Shown here one piece after another: positions 26,601-40,188 of a DNA stretch of 64,000 nt. The notes below the pieces were generated by a model. It ran no database searches. It had not been told where the DNA came from and was given only the letters and a program-made list of their open reading frames with translations. The stretch's first letter is position 1, and every line of letters starts with the position of its first letter. Origin of the DNA: Anarhynchus alexandrinus (lineage: Eukaryota > Chordata > Aves > Charadriiformes > Charadriidae); NCBI GenBank assembly GCA_008711295.1, contig VUYV01000228.1, positions 1,089,348 to 1,153,347 of the forward strand, given 5' to 3'. The position numbers were made by a program, and so were the translations under genes.

Positions 26601-29600
26601 TATTTTAAAACAAGATCACAAAACAGAATAGAGGTTAAAAATCTTGGTTTTCATTCCGTTATGACATTAATGTCTCTTTGTGTAGAATATGGTATAACAA
26701 TGCTGTAGAGACCTCTTCAGACTGGAAGAACCAGGATTCCATTTATCAGTTTCTGTTTGTATCTCGAAATTCTAAAGCAGGCCATCTTCAGTTTAGCTGG
26801 CATTTGTCTACACAACAAACTTACAAACATCAGGTGTTTTACCCCCTTAGTTCACAAAAAAAAACCCCAAAAGACAACTGAAAATCTGGCTAAATACAAA
26901 GCAGTAGAATCATATTAGTGGCCACAAATCAGGCAATGACATAATTATATATGTTTGTTCTTTTGACTGATGGAACATAAGAATCTACTTTCAACTTAAT
27001 AGTGCTTGGCAAAGAACAATCATGGAAAGAACGGCCACACAAAGAAATGCAGGGTTTTTACATGACAATGTACTAGAAAACACATGCATCAGTAAACAGG
27101 ATGTTGTTATTTCACCAGGTAACTTCTGTAGGTCAGAATTAGTAAGTCAGCTTTCTTTACAAACCATATTTTGTTTCTTTAGCTTATTTTTCTTGTATAG
27201 CTTGTCTCATCTGCAAGGCTTCTGCCTCTTATTTGTAATCTCAAGCCTTAAGTATAAAGTCTGTATCTTGACAAAAAGATCAGGCATTTTAAAATCCTGT
27301 TATGTCATATGAAAATCCATTCAAAACAAAATATAACATTCCAGTGATTTATGCAAACCTGTGTATTAATAAACAAGAAGTGTGGTGCTATTTGGCACAG
27401 TTATGGTCCTGTGTTTTTGCCTAATGGTAGCAAAGAAGGCAAATCATCTTCTCTTCCATATTTTTGGGATTATCTTTGCTTGGCATGTACCTAGCAAGTA
27501 AACATTAGTAACAACTGCATATGTGATATATTAATATATCTTACCTAAACAAAAGACTTGCTGTACCCATTAGGGATTTTTAAGAAAGTTGTACAATGAT
27601 GTTTTGTCCAAGAGTTGCTGAGTATACTGCAGACATTTATAAATACAGAAGTCGAGACTGACATAGGGGAAATGAAACTACTAAAAGTACATACAACTTG
27701 ATAGCTGTCATACTTAAACTCCCCATGTGGGTACTATAATCTTGCATGTCTAGTAGAGAAGTAGTATCCATGGATCCTACAGCCACTGCAATATAATATC
27801 TTAAATAAAATAAAATAGCTTATTACAGTCAGTCTTTCCCACATAAAGAAGGATTAAAAGTAGTCTTTTTCATTAAAGTGATAATGTTAGTTGAGAACTA
27901 ACATGTTGTATTAATGCCAGACCTGCAAAAGACCACTTGTTATGTGTGTTCTGAGCAGCAAAATTGAATAACTGAAAAGATTCCCTTTAAAAAGAATGTG
28001 TGATTTTTGTCATGAAATGGTCTGAATACTTAACTTTATAGTTATATTGCTAGAATGTGATGAAAGCAGATATCAAGACAGATGCGTAGAGGTTTTTTTA
28101 AAATTCATCACAGATTAAAGTTATCAGCAGTGTATATTCAGTGTTGTTTTTTTCAAGTCAGACCATTCATGGCAACTTCAGAGTTTTGTGACCAGAGTTC
28201 AGAAGAAGTTTGCTGAAAAACATACTTGTTGCTCTATATGAAAAGATACCATATTTTGATCTTGTTCTTTCCAATGTCTGCTTATAAAAATGTAAAAGTT
28301 TAACATACAGAATTCTAAAAACTAGTAAACATTTGTTGGCCAGTTTTGCAGGCAAAGGGTTGCCCTCTGTCTTTAGCATCACAGAGCAGTTTCAATGCAC
28401 TAGCTTTGTGAGAAGACTTCTATTGAAATACATAAATTGGTGGAAGTGCATATGCTTAGAACTAAGTCGAGTAAGAAGGTCCTTGGCTATCTTGAGTTAT
28501 AAAATAAAATTGTCATTATGCCTCAGTTTCCCACACATGTAAAGTGGAAGAGGTCAGGAGACTTCCTCAAAGTCAGAATGCTCATGGAAAATCCTATGCC
28601 TGCCATGAGCCTCCTTATTGTATCTTTTTTTTTTTTAACAATTAAACTAATTCCTGTTAAATAGTTAGCAATACGATTCATGATAATGGACTCTACTCAA
28701 AGATCTTTATATGTATGCATTTTTTTTACAGTAATTACCAGCCTTTGCTATGAGAATCATGTCACAAAATTGACTTCACAAATTTTATCAACGAAGTCAC
28801 TGTGGCACAAGCTGAAGAGTTATCCCTGTCTTAGAATGCTGGAGTATATTAAGTTCAGGGAGAAAGTTGTAGTTCTTTCACATGCTTGATACTGGTTCTC
28901 AAAGTTTTTGCCAAGTCTTTAAATGGGTACTGAATAATTTTTTTTTTTGGTAATGCAGTTTTTAATGTACATTCAAGACCTTTTGATTTCTTTCCCACAA
29001 AACCATTAAGAAAAAAGGAATGGAAAGGAGCTGCTCATTCATTTGTTAATTTCTTTGCCAAGATGTGACTGTTCATGTGTGGCGTTTTCTTTTGGTTTTT
29101 TTTTTAACCAATGCTCTGTATAGTTTAGTACTAAATGACTCGTGCTAGAACTTCCACCACTTGCCCACTAAGACTGTTCTAGAATTTAGAAAAAAACTAG
29201 GAAGTGTTTTTTTGATAATCGCCTTACTGTTTTGCCCCTATAGCTTTTACCATTAAGCTATATACTCATTTAACCTAGTTTAAATTGATTAAATCTATGT
29301 TAGAGTAGGAAGGGGACATGGAGGCTGGATGTCAGAGTATAGAAGTGATGATTTGCAAACCTATCTTCAAAAGTATAATTACCCAGTTATATCAACAATG
29401 TCATTTGTGCTTTTGGGCATAATTTTTTTTCTAATTAAAAGTGTGTTTTATGCTTCCGTCTATCATCTGAAAGTGTGACCATGCAAATAAAAAAAAATTT
29501 ATGCTTTATAAATAAGCTAGATTTGTTGATCTCCTGTTTATTCTTTGTAACTTAACTTTGATTTTTCATTCACTGGTGAAAACACTGCACTGGTGTCTTA

Positions 29601-32284
29601 ATTGCTCTCGGTGATTAAGCGCTGAGCTTCTCTTGAGGTAATATGTACTAGTATTGACAAATATGTAAATGTTTTATAATCGCACTGTGCCCATAAATGT
29701 CTTTCACTCATGAAGTTCCTCGAATAAAAAGGTGAAAAAACATCCTTTAAGTCCAGATATTTGTTGTTGTTGTTACAGTAACCTGGAAATAGTTATTTTA
29801 GTTTTGACATGATGCAGTTTTGATTCCTTCATGCAAGATAGACATACACCGCATTGTAGGCTGTATCTTAAAAACAGAGTTAGAGCTAGCTTTTGGTGCC
29901 CAGCTATCAATCACGCACAATTCAATCCCCTTTTCCGCACAGATGCCCATGCAGGGGGTGAGATACAGAGCACGTGAGAGGCAGGAGAGAAACATTTGGC
30001 GGAGAGCCACGCTCTGAGGTTAGGTGAGTCTGCACCATGTCTATATGTGGAAGTTGCAGTAGCTAGTCCAGAATTACTTTCTGTAGTCTGCTCAAAAATC
30101 TTGTCTGGCATGGGTATGACTACTCTGGTTGTGTAAGTCAGCTTCCTCGCATACAGCTGCTCTCGGCACCTCCTGAAGGTGCCCACATGGGAAGTGGAGT
30201 AATTGCAGCACAATGATTATGCATGAAATCACATCTCGAACAACTGAACACTGAACTCTTCCTTCTGTAGACACAGTATATATGACAAATGGCAAATCTA
30301 ATTTCATATCCAGCATGTTCTTGGTTGCTTTCTTTTTTTCCCTTCCAGAACAGGTTTTCTGATTTCTTTGTTAATAAGGTAGTTTTACCTGTGAATTATA
30401 TTAAGAACAGAGACTTTCAAAGGCAGAAGTTATAGTGTAGGAACCCAGCTGTAACTGAAAGCTAATAGGAAGTAGGCAGTAAATGCTGCCTGGCTTTGAG
30501 CTAAAAAATAAAATACCCTCATTTGGGGGCGGGAAGGACTGTGGTGTGGTTGTTTTGGGGATTTTGGGGGGACGGGCAGGGAGGGCAGATTTTTTGGGAA
30601 GGTCTTGTGCTGCTGTTCTTGCTTGAGAATGGCTTATTTTTCATGCGGTAGTGTTCTCATATGTAAAGCAAAACCATTTGCAATGTAGTGGAGGTAGCAC
30701 TGAAAGCTGCAGCATTGAGATTTTTGGGAGGAAATGTTAGTGGCAGTGAGTACCTTCTCTTTCCAATCCACTGGTTGAATTGATATTGGAGCCTGAAAGT
30801 TGGTCTCCTTTCATATGATTCGTAATGTCTTTTGGTGTACTTTTTTTTTTTTTACCTAAGCTTGTGATTTTAGGAGGAAAAAATGCTGTTATGATTAGTT
30901 TTCAACTAGGTTGTATTGAATAGCTGAATAAATGTTTGTATTTATCACGATTCATTCCATGAGTGTTTTTTGATGTTTTCAGATTTTTTTTTCCTTTAAA
31001 AAATCAAAACTCAGAATTTACAAGAGCAGTTGTTTATGTTGTGAAGCATTTTTAAGCACATTCTGTTAGTAGGCTTTTGGATAAGATCGGATAGTCTGTG
31101 ATATAGGATAATCTCTGCAATTTATTTATGAAAGTTCTTTAAATTTTTGGCAGACTGAATTTACATCAGAAAATCATATCCTATCTGATGCCTGGTTATT
31201 AGGAGGGTGTATGGAAATAAAGTTTCTAACTACATGCTACACAGATATATTTTCTGTCTATTGTATGAGACTACAATTTTGAATAGCTGTAGTTTATATA
31301 AGTAGAAGTTCATTGTGGAGTTCAAATAGTAGTGTCATTCTGTGGTTATTTGGTGTCAGAGTACACTTTTCACAATTCTTATTTACTTCCTTATTGTGAG
31401 CCACTGACTAAGAATTGAGGTAACGTAAAGTTTCTTTCATATTTAGTAGACAAGCATTGCAAGTTCCTTATGGTTTTGTCAGCAGCTTTCAGTTTGGGGA
31501 GCTGAAATGAACCTGTTGAGCATTTCCAGGTATGAGCAACTTATTTTAAAACCCACTGGAAAAATAACTCTTAGTCATGACACGCCTTTATTCTAGGTTT
31601 TTCAGCTCACTGGATACTTATCAATGTAGGTAAGCCATATGCTGCTGCATACATAGGCTTTTCATAGGGAAGCCAAACCATGTGAGATTTACAGTGGTTT
31701 TAAGTTGGCTGTAAAACTCCAGGTGACTTAACCGCCACTGAGGTATGACCCTCAGGGCATTTTCCAAATGGACATTTTTAGCAGTAATGGCCTTGAACTT
31801 ACTGTGGTTACACAGGGTACACAATTCAGTTTCTTGGCGAGATAGGCAGGTCATTCCTGAGGAGATAATTTTGCTTCCTGTGCATTAAGATTTCAGAACA
31901 GCAGTAACTGTTCTGCTGAGAATACCTACTTTGTTAAAATGTTTCTGGAACATTTTGAAACTCCCTTTTTTTGTACAGCTCTTTGTTTCTTAACTAGGTC
32001 AATAATTCTGGTATCTCTATTGAAATTGCATTTCAGTGTTGGAGATTTGTCTTGTGCACCATGTAATTTTATTTTAAGCTGACTTTATGTATGCTTGGCT
32101 ATTTGTCTACATATGTTACGGCATAATGTGTTTTCATTTTAAAATTGTGCACATCTCCACCTGATTTCTTAAACTTCATTAACTTATGATTAAACTTTAT
32201 TTGGTAAAGTTGTTCATGTTGTCTAGTGTATAAAAAGACCTGTTGCAGGTGAATTATGAAGGGAAGTCATCGTTACGGGGTTAA

Positions 32285-32397
32285 AGGGTTTTATTAATGA
32301 TTAAATCATGATCAAATGATAATTAATCAATGATTGAATGAAAAGGAAATGGTAATCAATTCAGCAGTAACTGAGTGGTAATTAAGCAGTGATTTAA
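32285..32397. promoter_or_regulatory. TAAT/ATTA-rich cluster, possible homeodomain-binding or simple-sequence block
   Basis: About 110 bp with many overlapping TAAT, ATTA and TGATT words (for example TTAATGATTAAATCATGATC and AATGATAATTAATCAATGA). The density is well above that of the flanks. It may be a degenerate tandem array or a cluster of homeodomain-type sites. It lies directly against the start of the sense CR1 fragment. Confidence 0.35.
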
Positions 32398-33470
32398 CCA
32401 AATTTTCAAGAAGGGTAAGAAGGGAGACCCTGGTAATTACAGGCTTGTCAGTCTCGTTTCAGTGCCTGGTAAAATCAGGGAGAAAGCATTTCTGGGAGTT
32501 ATTGAAAAAGACTTGCGAGACAATGCAGTCATTGGTCATAGCCAGCATGGGTTCACAAAGGAAAAGTCCTGCTTAAATAACCTAATTTCCTCTTATGACA
32601 AGGTCACCCATCTCGTTGATGAAGGGAAGCCAGCAGATGTGGGGGTTTGGATTTAGGCAAAGCTTTTGATACTGTCTCTCACAATATCCTTCTAGACAAA
32701 ATGTCCAGCATACGTCTAGACAAGTCTATAATACATTGGGTGAGCAATTGGCTGATGGGTCAGGCTCAAAGGGTTATAGAAAATGGGGTTACATCAGGCT
32801 GGCAGCCAGTCACCAGTGGTGTTCCCCAGGGCTTGGTTTCAGGGCCAGTGCTCTTTCATGTTTTTATAAATGATCTGGACCAATGTACAAACTGTACATT
32901 GAGTAAGTTTGCCAGTGATACTAAATTAGGAGGATCTGTGGACTCCCTCGAGAGTAGAGAGGCCTTACAGAGAGATCTGGATAGACGAGAGGCCTCGGCA
33001 GTCACCAACCACACGAAATTGAACAAGAGCATGTGCCAGATTCTGCACCTGGGACAAGGTAATCCTGCTTATACATACAAATTGGGGGACAAGAGGCTGT
33101 AGAGCAGTCCCATGGAAAGACAGCTGGGGGTTTGGGTGGATGGCAAGTTGAATACAAGTCAACAGTGTGCCCTGGCAGCCAAAGGACCCAACTGTGTCCT
33201 GGGGTGCATCAAGCACAACATCGCTAGCCGGTGGAGGCAGGTGATTGTCCCACTCTGTGCTGCACTGGTGTGGCCCTACCTCGAGTTCTGTGTACAGTTT
33301 TGGGTGCCTCAACACAAGAAGGACATGAGACGATTAGAGTGTGTCCAGAGGAGGGAGACCGATACAGTGAAAGGCCTCGAGGGCAAGATTTTCGACGAGT
33401 GTCTGAGGTCACTTGGTGTGGAATTCCTCTTAATTAATGTGCAGTATCTGAATCAAGCTGCAGGCTGAAG
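32397..33470 (+). mobile_element. CR1 LINE reverse-transcriptase fragment (sense strand, inactive)
   Basis: Forward frames carry RT blocks in order: FKKGKKGDPGNYRLVSLVS (from about 32404), a GKIREK helix, HGFTKEKSCLNNL, KAFDTVSHNILLDK (about 32660), GVPQG (about 32820) and then the catalytic block. The last reads FASD instead of FADD: codon 32914-32916 is AGT, so the first catalytic Asp is replaced by Ser. A one-base loss before KAFDTV shifts the frame and creates a stop near 32655, and another stop follows near 33100. The C-terminal part ([34 protein letters not shown]) continues to about 33445. Both the 5' half and the CR1 3' UTR are absent. Confidence 0.92.
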
Positions 33471-35744
33471 GTGGTCCCAAAATAGGATACTGAATTATAG
33501 GATTTCCTCTATGGAATCACCTTATATAGGTGCTGGTGTTACTGCTACTAATGAGCTATGTCTATGTGTACATGTGTAATGGCTTGGTCTGAACAACTGT
33601 AGAGATAAAAAGTATCTCCTGAAGTGTCTTTCTCCATTTTTCTCCCCTTTCTAAATCTCCTTCTGTTTTGAAAAATGAGTATTCCTTTCAGAAAAAAAAC
33701 CAAAACAAAACAAACAGGTGCTGTTGACCTGCAAAATGTCATTTCATACTGACTGCAACTCTAATATATGAAATTTTTCTTTACCAGTTCACCCCAGAAA
33801 CTTTTTTGATTTTTGTAATTGTTCTCTGTACTACTGATTAGGTGTCTGAGGTTTGTAGAAGTAAAAGCTTGTTAGCTTTCCGGTTATTTTCATACTTGCT
33901 GTGTATAGCATGATAGCTTTAGTCATAGGAATGAAATACTTTGTGATTGCTGCAGTTACTGAACTATAGGTTGTGTGTGTGGCTTCATATGGACGTGTGC
34001 ATGCACACGGAGTCATGGTATTTGATAGGCTGCTTTGGTGTGGAAGTGGATAAGAGGGGTTATGTGTGCTGTGGAAGTCCAGTAACTCTGTGTACTTTTT
34101 ACTTAGTATTAGTTGTATTTCAATTCATTGTTTTCTTTGCAACTGTTTAAGGATTAAAGAATTAGGACACTCTTCTGCATTATGGCATATTTAAATTATG
34201 ATACGTGAACCCAACTTCTCTGTTGCTACTGTTACGTTTAAATTTTCCTTTCCCTTATTTGACTTGAAATATCTGAAGGCAGAGAAAGAGAACCATCTCT
34301 TGCTGTACGCTGCTAGGTAAAGATGAAACCTGACCCCCCTGTCTGCGTGTGACTTCGTGCTGCGTGTTGCACAGTAGCGTGCTAGCAGATCTCTGGCTAT
34401 TGATGGGAGAAGAGGAAAATGCCAGGCAATTTAGCTGATTTATCTCCCCCCTCCCCCGTGCTCTGGTCTGAAAGCATACATAGCTATGGTGAGCACATTT
34501 ACATGTACTCATATTTCTGACTAAAGCATTCTTTTTGAGACTTACTTTGTCAGCCTACTGGTACAGCTCCCTCTGCTTATCTTTAAAGTGAAATCTTAAC
34601 AGGTCCAGTTAGAACTTCACACCTCTCACTGGTTCTAAAACTTCTGTGTGTCCTGGCTCTGCCACATGCCCAGTGACACACTACTTTTCCTACCTTACTT
34701 GGGTGGTATTGCCTGTATTTCTGCACCGTTTTCTGTATGAAGATGGACTTGCTGTGAAATTAACCAAATATTTTAATATACTACTTTGAAGTGTCTCGTT
34801 AGGGAAAACTAGCACTGCTGCAGACCAGTCATAGCCTAATTTAGACTTGCATACGTGTGGTTGTTGTGTGAGTGCTGTTTAAATGAGCAACCACTGAAGG
34901 TGGTAGAAGTTGAAGCCAGCAATGTGATCCCTGTTGAGCTGAAGAGTGGTCATTCGGGAGAATTAATGGGAGCGCTGAAAGTACAATAGACTGCACAGTA
35001 CGATATACTGTACTGCTACCTGGGAAGTGGTACACCTGAGAAGATGGGCTGCATGATCTAATAGGTCTCTGCCTATAATTTCTGTAAGTACCTACTCCAA
35101 ACATCCTAAATTCCACTTCTATTCTAGACTTATCCAAGCATCTTTGAAAAATGTGATTTGTCTTAATTTTTAGGTTTAAGCAATCTCCCATGTGCATACA
35201 TGCAAATGTTACATTCTTGCACAAACAGAGTTCAAGTCATCTAAAGCAGCTAATAACAGAGAAATTATAAAAGGCCTAGAGAGTAATATAAAGAAATGGT
35301 AGGACATTAAATGCTAGTAGATGAAAAATATGCTGTTCTGTCACACTTTGAACAGAAAACTATTGCTGTTTTGTTGCTTGCAAGCTACGGAACTGAAAGC
35401 TAAAGCACAACGGTGCTGCTTGATCTGAGGCACTCTTCCTGTGCATAACATTTCATTGCCACGTGCCAAGGAAGGCTTGAACAGAGGTGATTCATCTGCC
35501 TTTTCAAACAGGCAAATGTGCACCCTAGCTAGTGTTACTGGGTGACTGAGTAAACGTGATGCTGCTTTGCTTACTGTAATTGGTCTCATAATTGTTTTGT
35601 ACTTGAGTGGGAGGTGAGGAAGTGACAGCAGTCATCTACTGAAGTGCATTAAAATGACTTTAGATACAATGGCAGACTTCTGTTGCAAGGCTGTCTGTCT
35701 TACAGTAGTAACTTAAAATCTGCAATAGCAGTGTGCCATGTTGA

Positions 35745-35763
35745 TTTTTTTTTTTTTTTTTTT
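35745..35763. repeat. T19 homopolymer
   Basis: Nineteen consecutive T. Confidence 0.95.
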
Positions 35764-36713
35764 GACACTAAATGCTGTACTGGTGAGTGTTTACCTCTGT
35801 GAACTCTTGGCAGTTTTAATGGCCTTTTCTCCCCTTGTTCCCACTTACTGCTTTCATGTATCCTAAAACTGCCTTGGAAATTGCCTTGGTGTGTTAGTTT
35901 TCTGTGAAAAAGGAATATTATAAATGCTGTGAATAATGCTTTTTACCTATTGTCATACTAAAAACCAGGTAGGGTTGCCTTGATTATCTTGTATGATCTG
36001 TCATGTGTCATGGGTGTTTTTTTCGCCATAGACTATTCTATTCCTTTTAGCGCTATGCTTGTTGTTAAAATGATGGGCGCTCTGGACACTGATGTTGAGC
36101 ATTTCCCATCCTTATTTTAGAAGTAATAACAGGGGGCTCTTCAGGGAGGTTTTGGTTTTTGTTGGTTGGTTGGTTGTTTTTTCTTTCCATTCTTTATGGA
36201 AAAGGTACCCTGTACAGAGCCTGCCTTAGACCACTGGTTTGGCTTGTTTATTTTTTATCTCTAACTGGTATTACCTGTTAGAATTAACAAGGAGGCCAGC
36301 TGAGAAAAGTTCTTCTGTGTTACCTTCAATAGGGCTTGCCATTTAAGAAGATAATGTTATCGACCGATTAGAACTTTGACTAACAGAATTTATTTATTTT
36401 ATTAATGTGAATGAGCAGGCAAAATGATATCACATTTCATAAACTTTAGGATTGAATTCTTAAAGGCTTCTCACTTGTTCTTAACTGACCATTTTTGTAG
36501 GTAGGGCAAAATATATTATGCCTAGTCAATGTCTTAGGTAGGACAAAACATATTTATTGTGTGTTTGGTTTGTCTTCCTGTTACTTAGTAAATAAATTTG
36601 GACCATTATTTTTCTGTTATTTTATTATTTATTTTTTATTTATTATTATTTTCTGTTAGTCTTTCTATGTTTTAATAGTGCATTTGCATAGTGCAGAACT
36701 ATGCTTATGCTTA

Positions 36714-36741
36714 CTTAAAACCACAGCTCTGTGGTTTTAAG
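36714..36741. promoter_or_regulatory. Perfect 13-bp inverted repeat with opposed RUNX-like cores
   Basis: CTTAAAACCACAG and CTGTGGTTTTAAG are exact reverse complements separated only by CT. Each arm contains AACCACA/TGTGGTT, the core of the RUNX family binding site. A perfect 28-bp structure is unlikely by chance in this window. It could be a paired binding site, a transcript hairpin or an accident. Confidence 0.45.
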
Positions 36742-37135
36742 AGAAGTAGGTTCCAGTCTGCCTGTATGTGTGGGAAATAGTATGGCCTATGTATCAGGTG
36801 TTTCAGAAAGCTGCATTGAACCCATGTATATTGAAGACACAGGAAGCTTTGAAATGTCAGTGCTGAGGAAAAGGTTACGTGCAGTGCTCAGTCACTGACG
36901 CAGTATTGCCTGTTAAACTTGGTTTTGTCCTGAAAAAATCTATGCTTTTATGTTTCAAACTGGACACAGGGAATTTTAATGGGACCAGTGTAGTAATGTC
37001 TGTTTCATTTGCTGTTTTGTGCACAAAGTACTGAGGACTTTTCAAGGGGCTGGGCCACTTAGCTGTAATAATTAAATTTGACAGAATGGATAGAGAGTAA
37101 AACTCAGGCAATTGCAGATGGGGGAGTGTTAAAAA

Positions 37136-37160
37136 AAAAGAAAAGAAAAGAAAAGAAAAG
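37136..37160. repeat. (AAAAG)5 microsatellite
   Basis: Five AAAAG units, preceded by further A residues from 37131. Confidence 0.95.
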
Positions 37161-40100
37161 GGCAGGACACTTGACAAGGATAAAACAAATGTTTGAGCTT
37201 CACACTATCAAGATGTTTAAAGGCTCTCTGCTTTAAGCTCCCAGCTGGCACTTGCAAACAACATGATTACTGTCACACTGTGTGAGCTGTTCTTTCCTTG
37301 ACTGAATGCTTTCCTGCCTTCACCTGCTTTACAGCTCCCTCTCATGCTATCAGTGACCTGGTATGAAAAGCTTAATATTTCTCCTTATGGACTTGCTGTG
37401 GTTCCCTTCCTGTACCTTTTGCTGCCTTCCCATGTATTATCTCAGACAGGTACACTTGTTGCAGAGAAACTTGTGGTGGCTTTCTACAAACTGATAACAC
37501 AAGCAAAAACTGGAGGTGTTTTGGTTCCAGTGAAACATGAGATTGTTCCTAAAGCTAGTCTCCGTTCTGTTAACAACAAGAATTAAGGAAAAAACACCAC
37601 CTTTCTCCTTTAAGTAAGCCAGAAAAGTGCCTTCATCCTATTCTACTATTTTCAATATTCTTTGAAACTTTTAATTCAGAAGCAAGGCGTTCACATAATA
37701 GCCGCTGTTAGTGGCTATTAATTTGTGTTGAGCTTGATTTGAAGTACAACCTATTACTAAGTTGCTTAAGGAAATACACTAATGTAAATGATATCAGTAT
37801 AAATACAGGCAAAAAAACCCACCTAACTCCAAATGACCAATAATCCCAAAATAAAACCCTATAATAAAACCTTAGAAATAGCTTTAGTCAGAATGTTCAA
37901 AATCGTATCATAAAGACATGAATAAAATATCTTTTATGAGTCAGGACTTCTGCATTCAGGGTTTGAAAATGCACAAGAAATTTTAACTGAAGCTTTGAAG
38001 AAGATTCTTCAATGTCTTGAAAGAAACCCTAAAACACTTGGGGAAGAGGGGGGAAGAATAGATATGGGAAAGTTATGAGGAAGTGAAAAAGGGATTTCAG
38101 CCTTATTCAGCCTATGTTGATGGTGAATGTTGTCCTTTGTCTGGCAAGAGTTACTTGCAGCTCAGGTTTCTCAGGATCTGAAAGTGCAAAAGATAATTGG
38201 TGCATTAAAAGCAGCGCCAAAGTCCCCAGAAGTGCCTGCCCTCCTAAGAGGGAAGGGAGGAAGACTGCTTCTGCAAGTGCACTGCCCTGGTGAGATAAAA
38301 TTTCTGATACAAAATTCATGCATGAAGACAACTTTCCCTATAGTCAGTTTTTGTTTAAAACCTCTAATGCTTCTTGTACAGATTGTTTTATTTCAAAAAA
38401 TGGCAAGGGAGTAAAAACTTCTCACTTCCTTTGAGAGCTGGAGAGCATCCTCCAATTGCTACAGCTGTAAGTGCATGGAAGTGTGTCCCAGCACCACCTC
38501 TTTGTTGGTCTGGACACACCTTAATCCCCTCACCCACTCATTTCTTGCTGCCACTTGACTGTATCTGCTAAGCAGCAAGAGGAAATAGTATCACTACAAT
38601 AGAGATTTAAAGTGAAAAATATGAATATATGAAAGAAGTCTTAAAAATACACTCTGAAATGATAATTTTCTACTTACAGCTTGCAGGATTGAAATAAATG
38701 ATAGCTGTTCAGAGCCTTTAAGGCAAAAAAAGAAGTGTCTTTTATGGATTTATACTTCCATATAAAGAATAATTGTAAATGTCTTACTTATAAACTACTT
38801 GAGACTAAAAAACTACTAATAGTCCTGGTCATGACTTTTTGCATACATGTGCATGTCATGTGATACTATGACATGGCACACTTAGTAATGACTTTGTGCA
38901 TGCTTCACTTTTTTTTTTTTACACCCCCTCCCTCACTTCTCCTTAAATACTAGTCTGACCGTGGAGCGAATCTAGTTAAATTCAGATGTTAACACCTGCA
39001 CTCATTTTCTTTCTCTTCCTGTGGTTTTATTTGCATCATGTAATTGTCAGAGCGTTGTTACCGCACTTCCTGTTTGAAGCCATAGTGAACACTGTGCAGG
39101 CAAAGGATATAGAGGGTTCACCCTTAAAAGGAACTTTATAGATATTTTTTTAAAAACAGCAGGCTGTTCTTAAGCTATATAATTAATAAGTAGCTTTATT
39201 CTAACTGACCCTCAACAGCATGCAGCATATTCCTGTTCGGATCAGCTAAGGTAAATGCTTTATAGCCTGCTTTTTGCCAGTAAATGTGAAGAGCTTGGAT
39301 AGGATATTTATTTCTTTTTTTACCCGTCTTCCTTTCCTGCTGTTTATTTCCTGCAGAAAAGTTAATACCACTTTAATAAGTAAAAATGCTGATACTGTAA
39401 GAGAACATGCTTGTGCTCCACCCCCACTATCCATTAATGCACTGTTTGCACTTACTGCCTTTATTATGGTATTTAACAATAAGCAGTAGTTTTGCATTAG
39501 ATCAGCTACTCTGGAATAAACTCCGGAGTAATGAAAATTACCGTACTGGTTTTCACTTAAAATTTTAAACAATGTATCCTCTTTGATATCTTCATTTCTT
39601 CATAGTAATTAAAGCATACATAAGGTATAAAAGCCTTAAGATGTGACAAAGTTGTTCAGCATGATAGTCCTGTATGTTCTTGGAATGTGAATCGTACACT
39701 CTAAAATAAGTTGCATTCAGAGTTCAGAAAGTTTCAATGGGAAAAAACAAATAGGTGTTGCACCATTTATCACGCTGATTAACAGAACAGACAGAATTAG
39801 TGCCTTGTCTTTTTGACATAAGCTGTATGGTGTTTTGCCACCCTGAGCACCATAAAGAGTGTAAAGCACAAAAACAAAGAGTGACTGAGCTGTTGTCTTG
39901 AACTGTATTCTTCAGCCTCTGTTGTCCTCTTAATCTGGCAAGTCTACACAGCCAAATGCAGCAACACTAGCGAACAGCACCACATTAAAAGCTTGATCCT
40001 ATGACGAAGAGAAGTAGCTGTGAAGTATTGCACGTGTTGGGATCTCATTAGTTGCAGCTAGGTTTGGGGTGCTGTCCAGGCTTTGCAGGAACACTTTCTC

Positions 40101-40169
40101 ATGAGATTGCTAGTGGGCTGATACTACTTAATTACCTGATTGGTAGCTGTAGGTCGGTATGGTGCTTTT

Positions 40170-40188
40170 TTCTTTCTTTCTTTCTTTC
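40170..40188. repeat. (TTTC)n microsatellite
   Basis: Between four and five TTTC units following a T run. Confidence 0.9.

Larger units (their letters stand above)
12734..32284. other. Unique AT-rich intronic-type sequence
   Basis: No gene or interspersed repeat was recognised. It contains an N at 23640, a T11/A16 run at 20924-20950, a C/T-rich tract at 17590-17710 and numerous T runs. Some short open frames look slightly protein-like (12735-12992 minus, 15304-15510 plus, 15450-15767 minus) but match nothing I know; they are discussed under findings. Confidence 0.55.

Noticed and set aside
37344..37586. 80-codon frame with fairly balanced composition
   Set aside because: No known motif, no splice signals fitting the frame, and no neighbouring coding segment.
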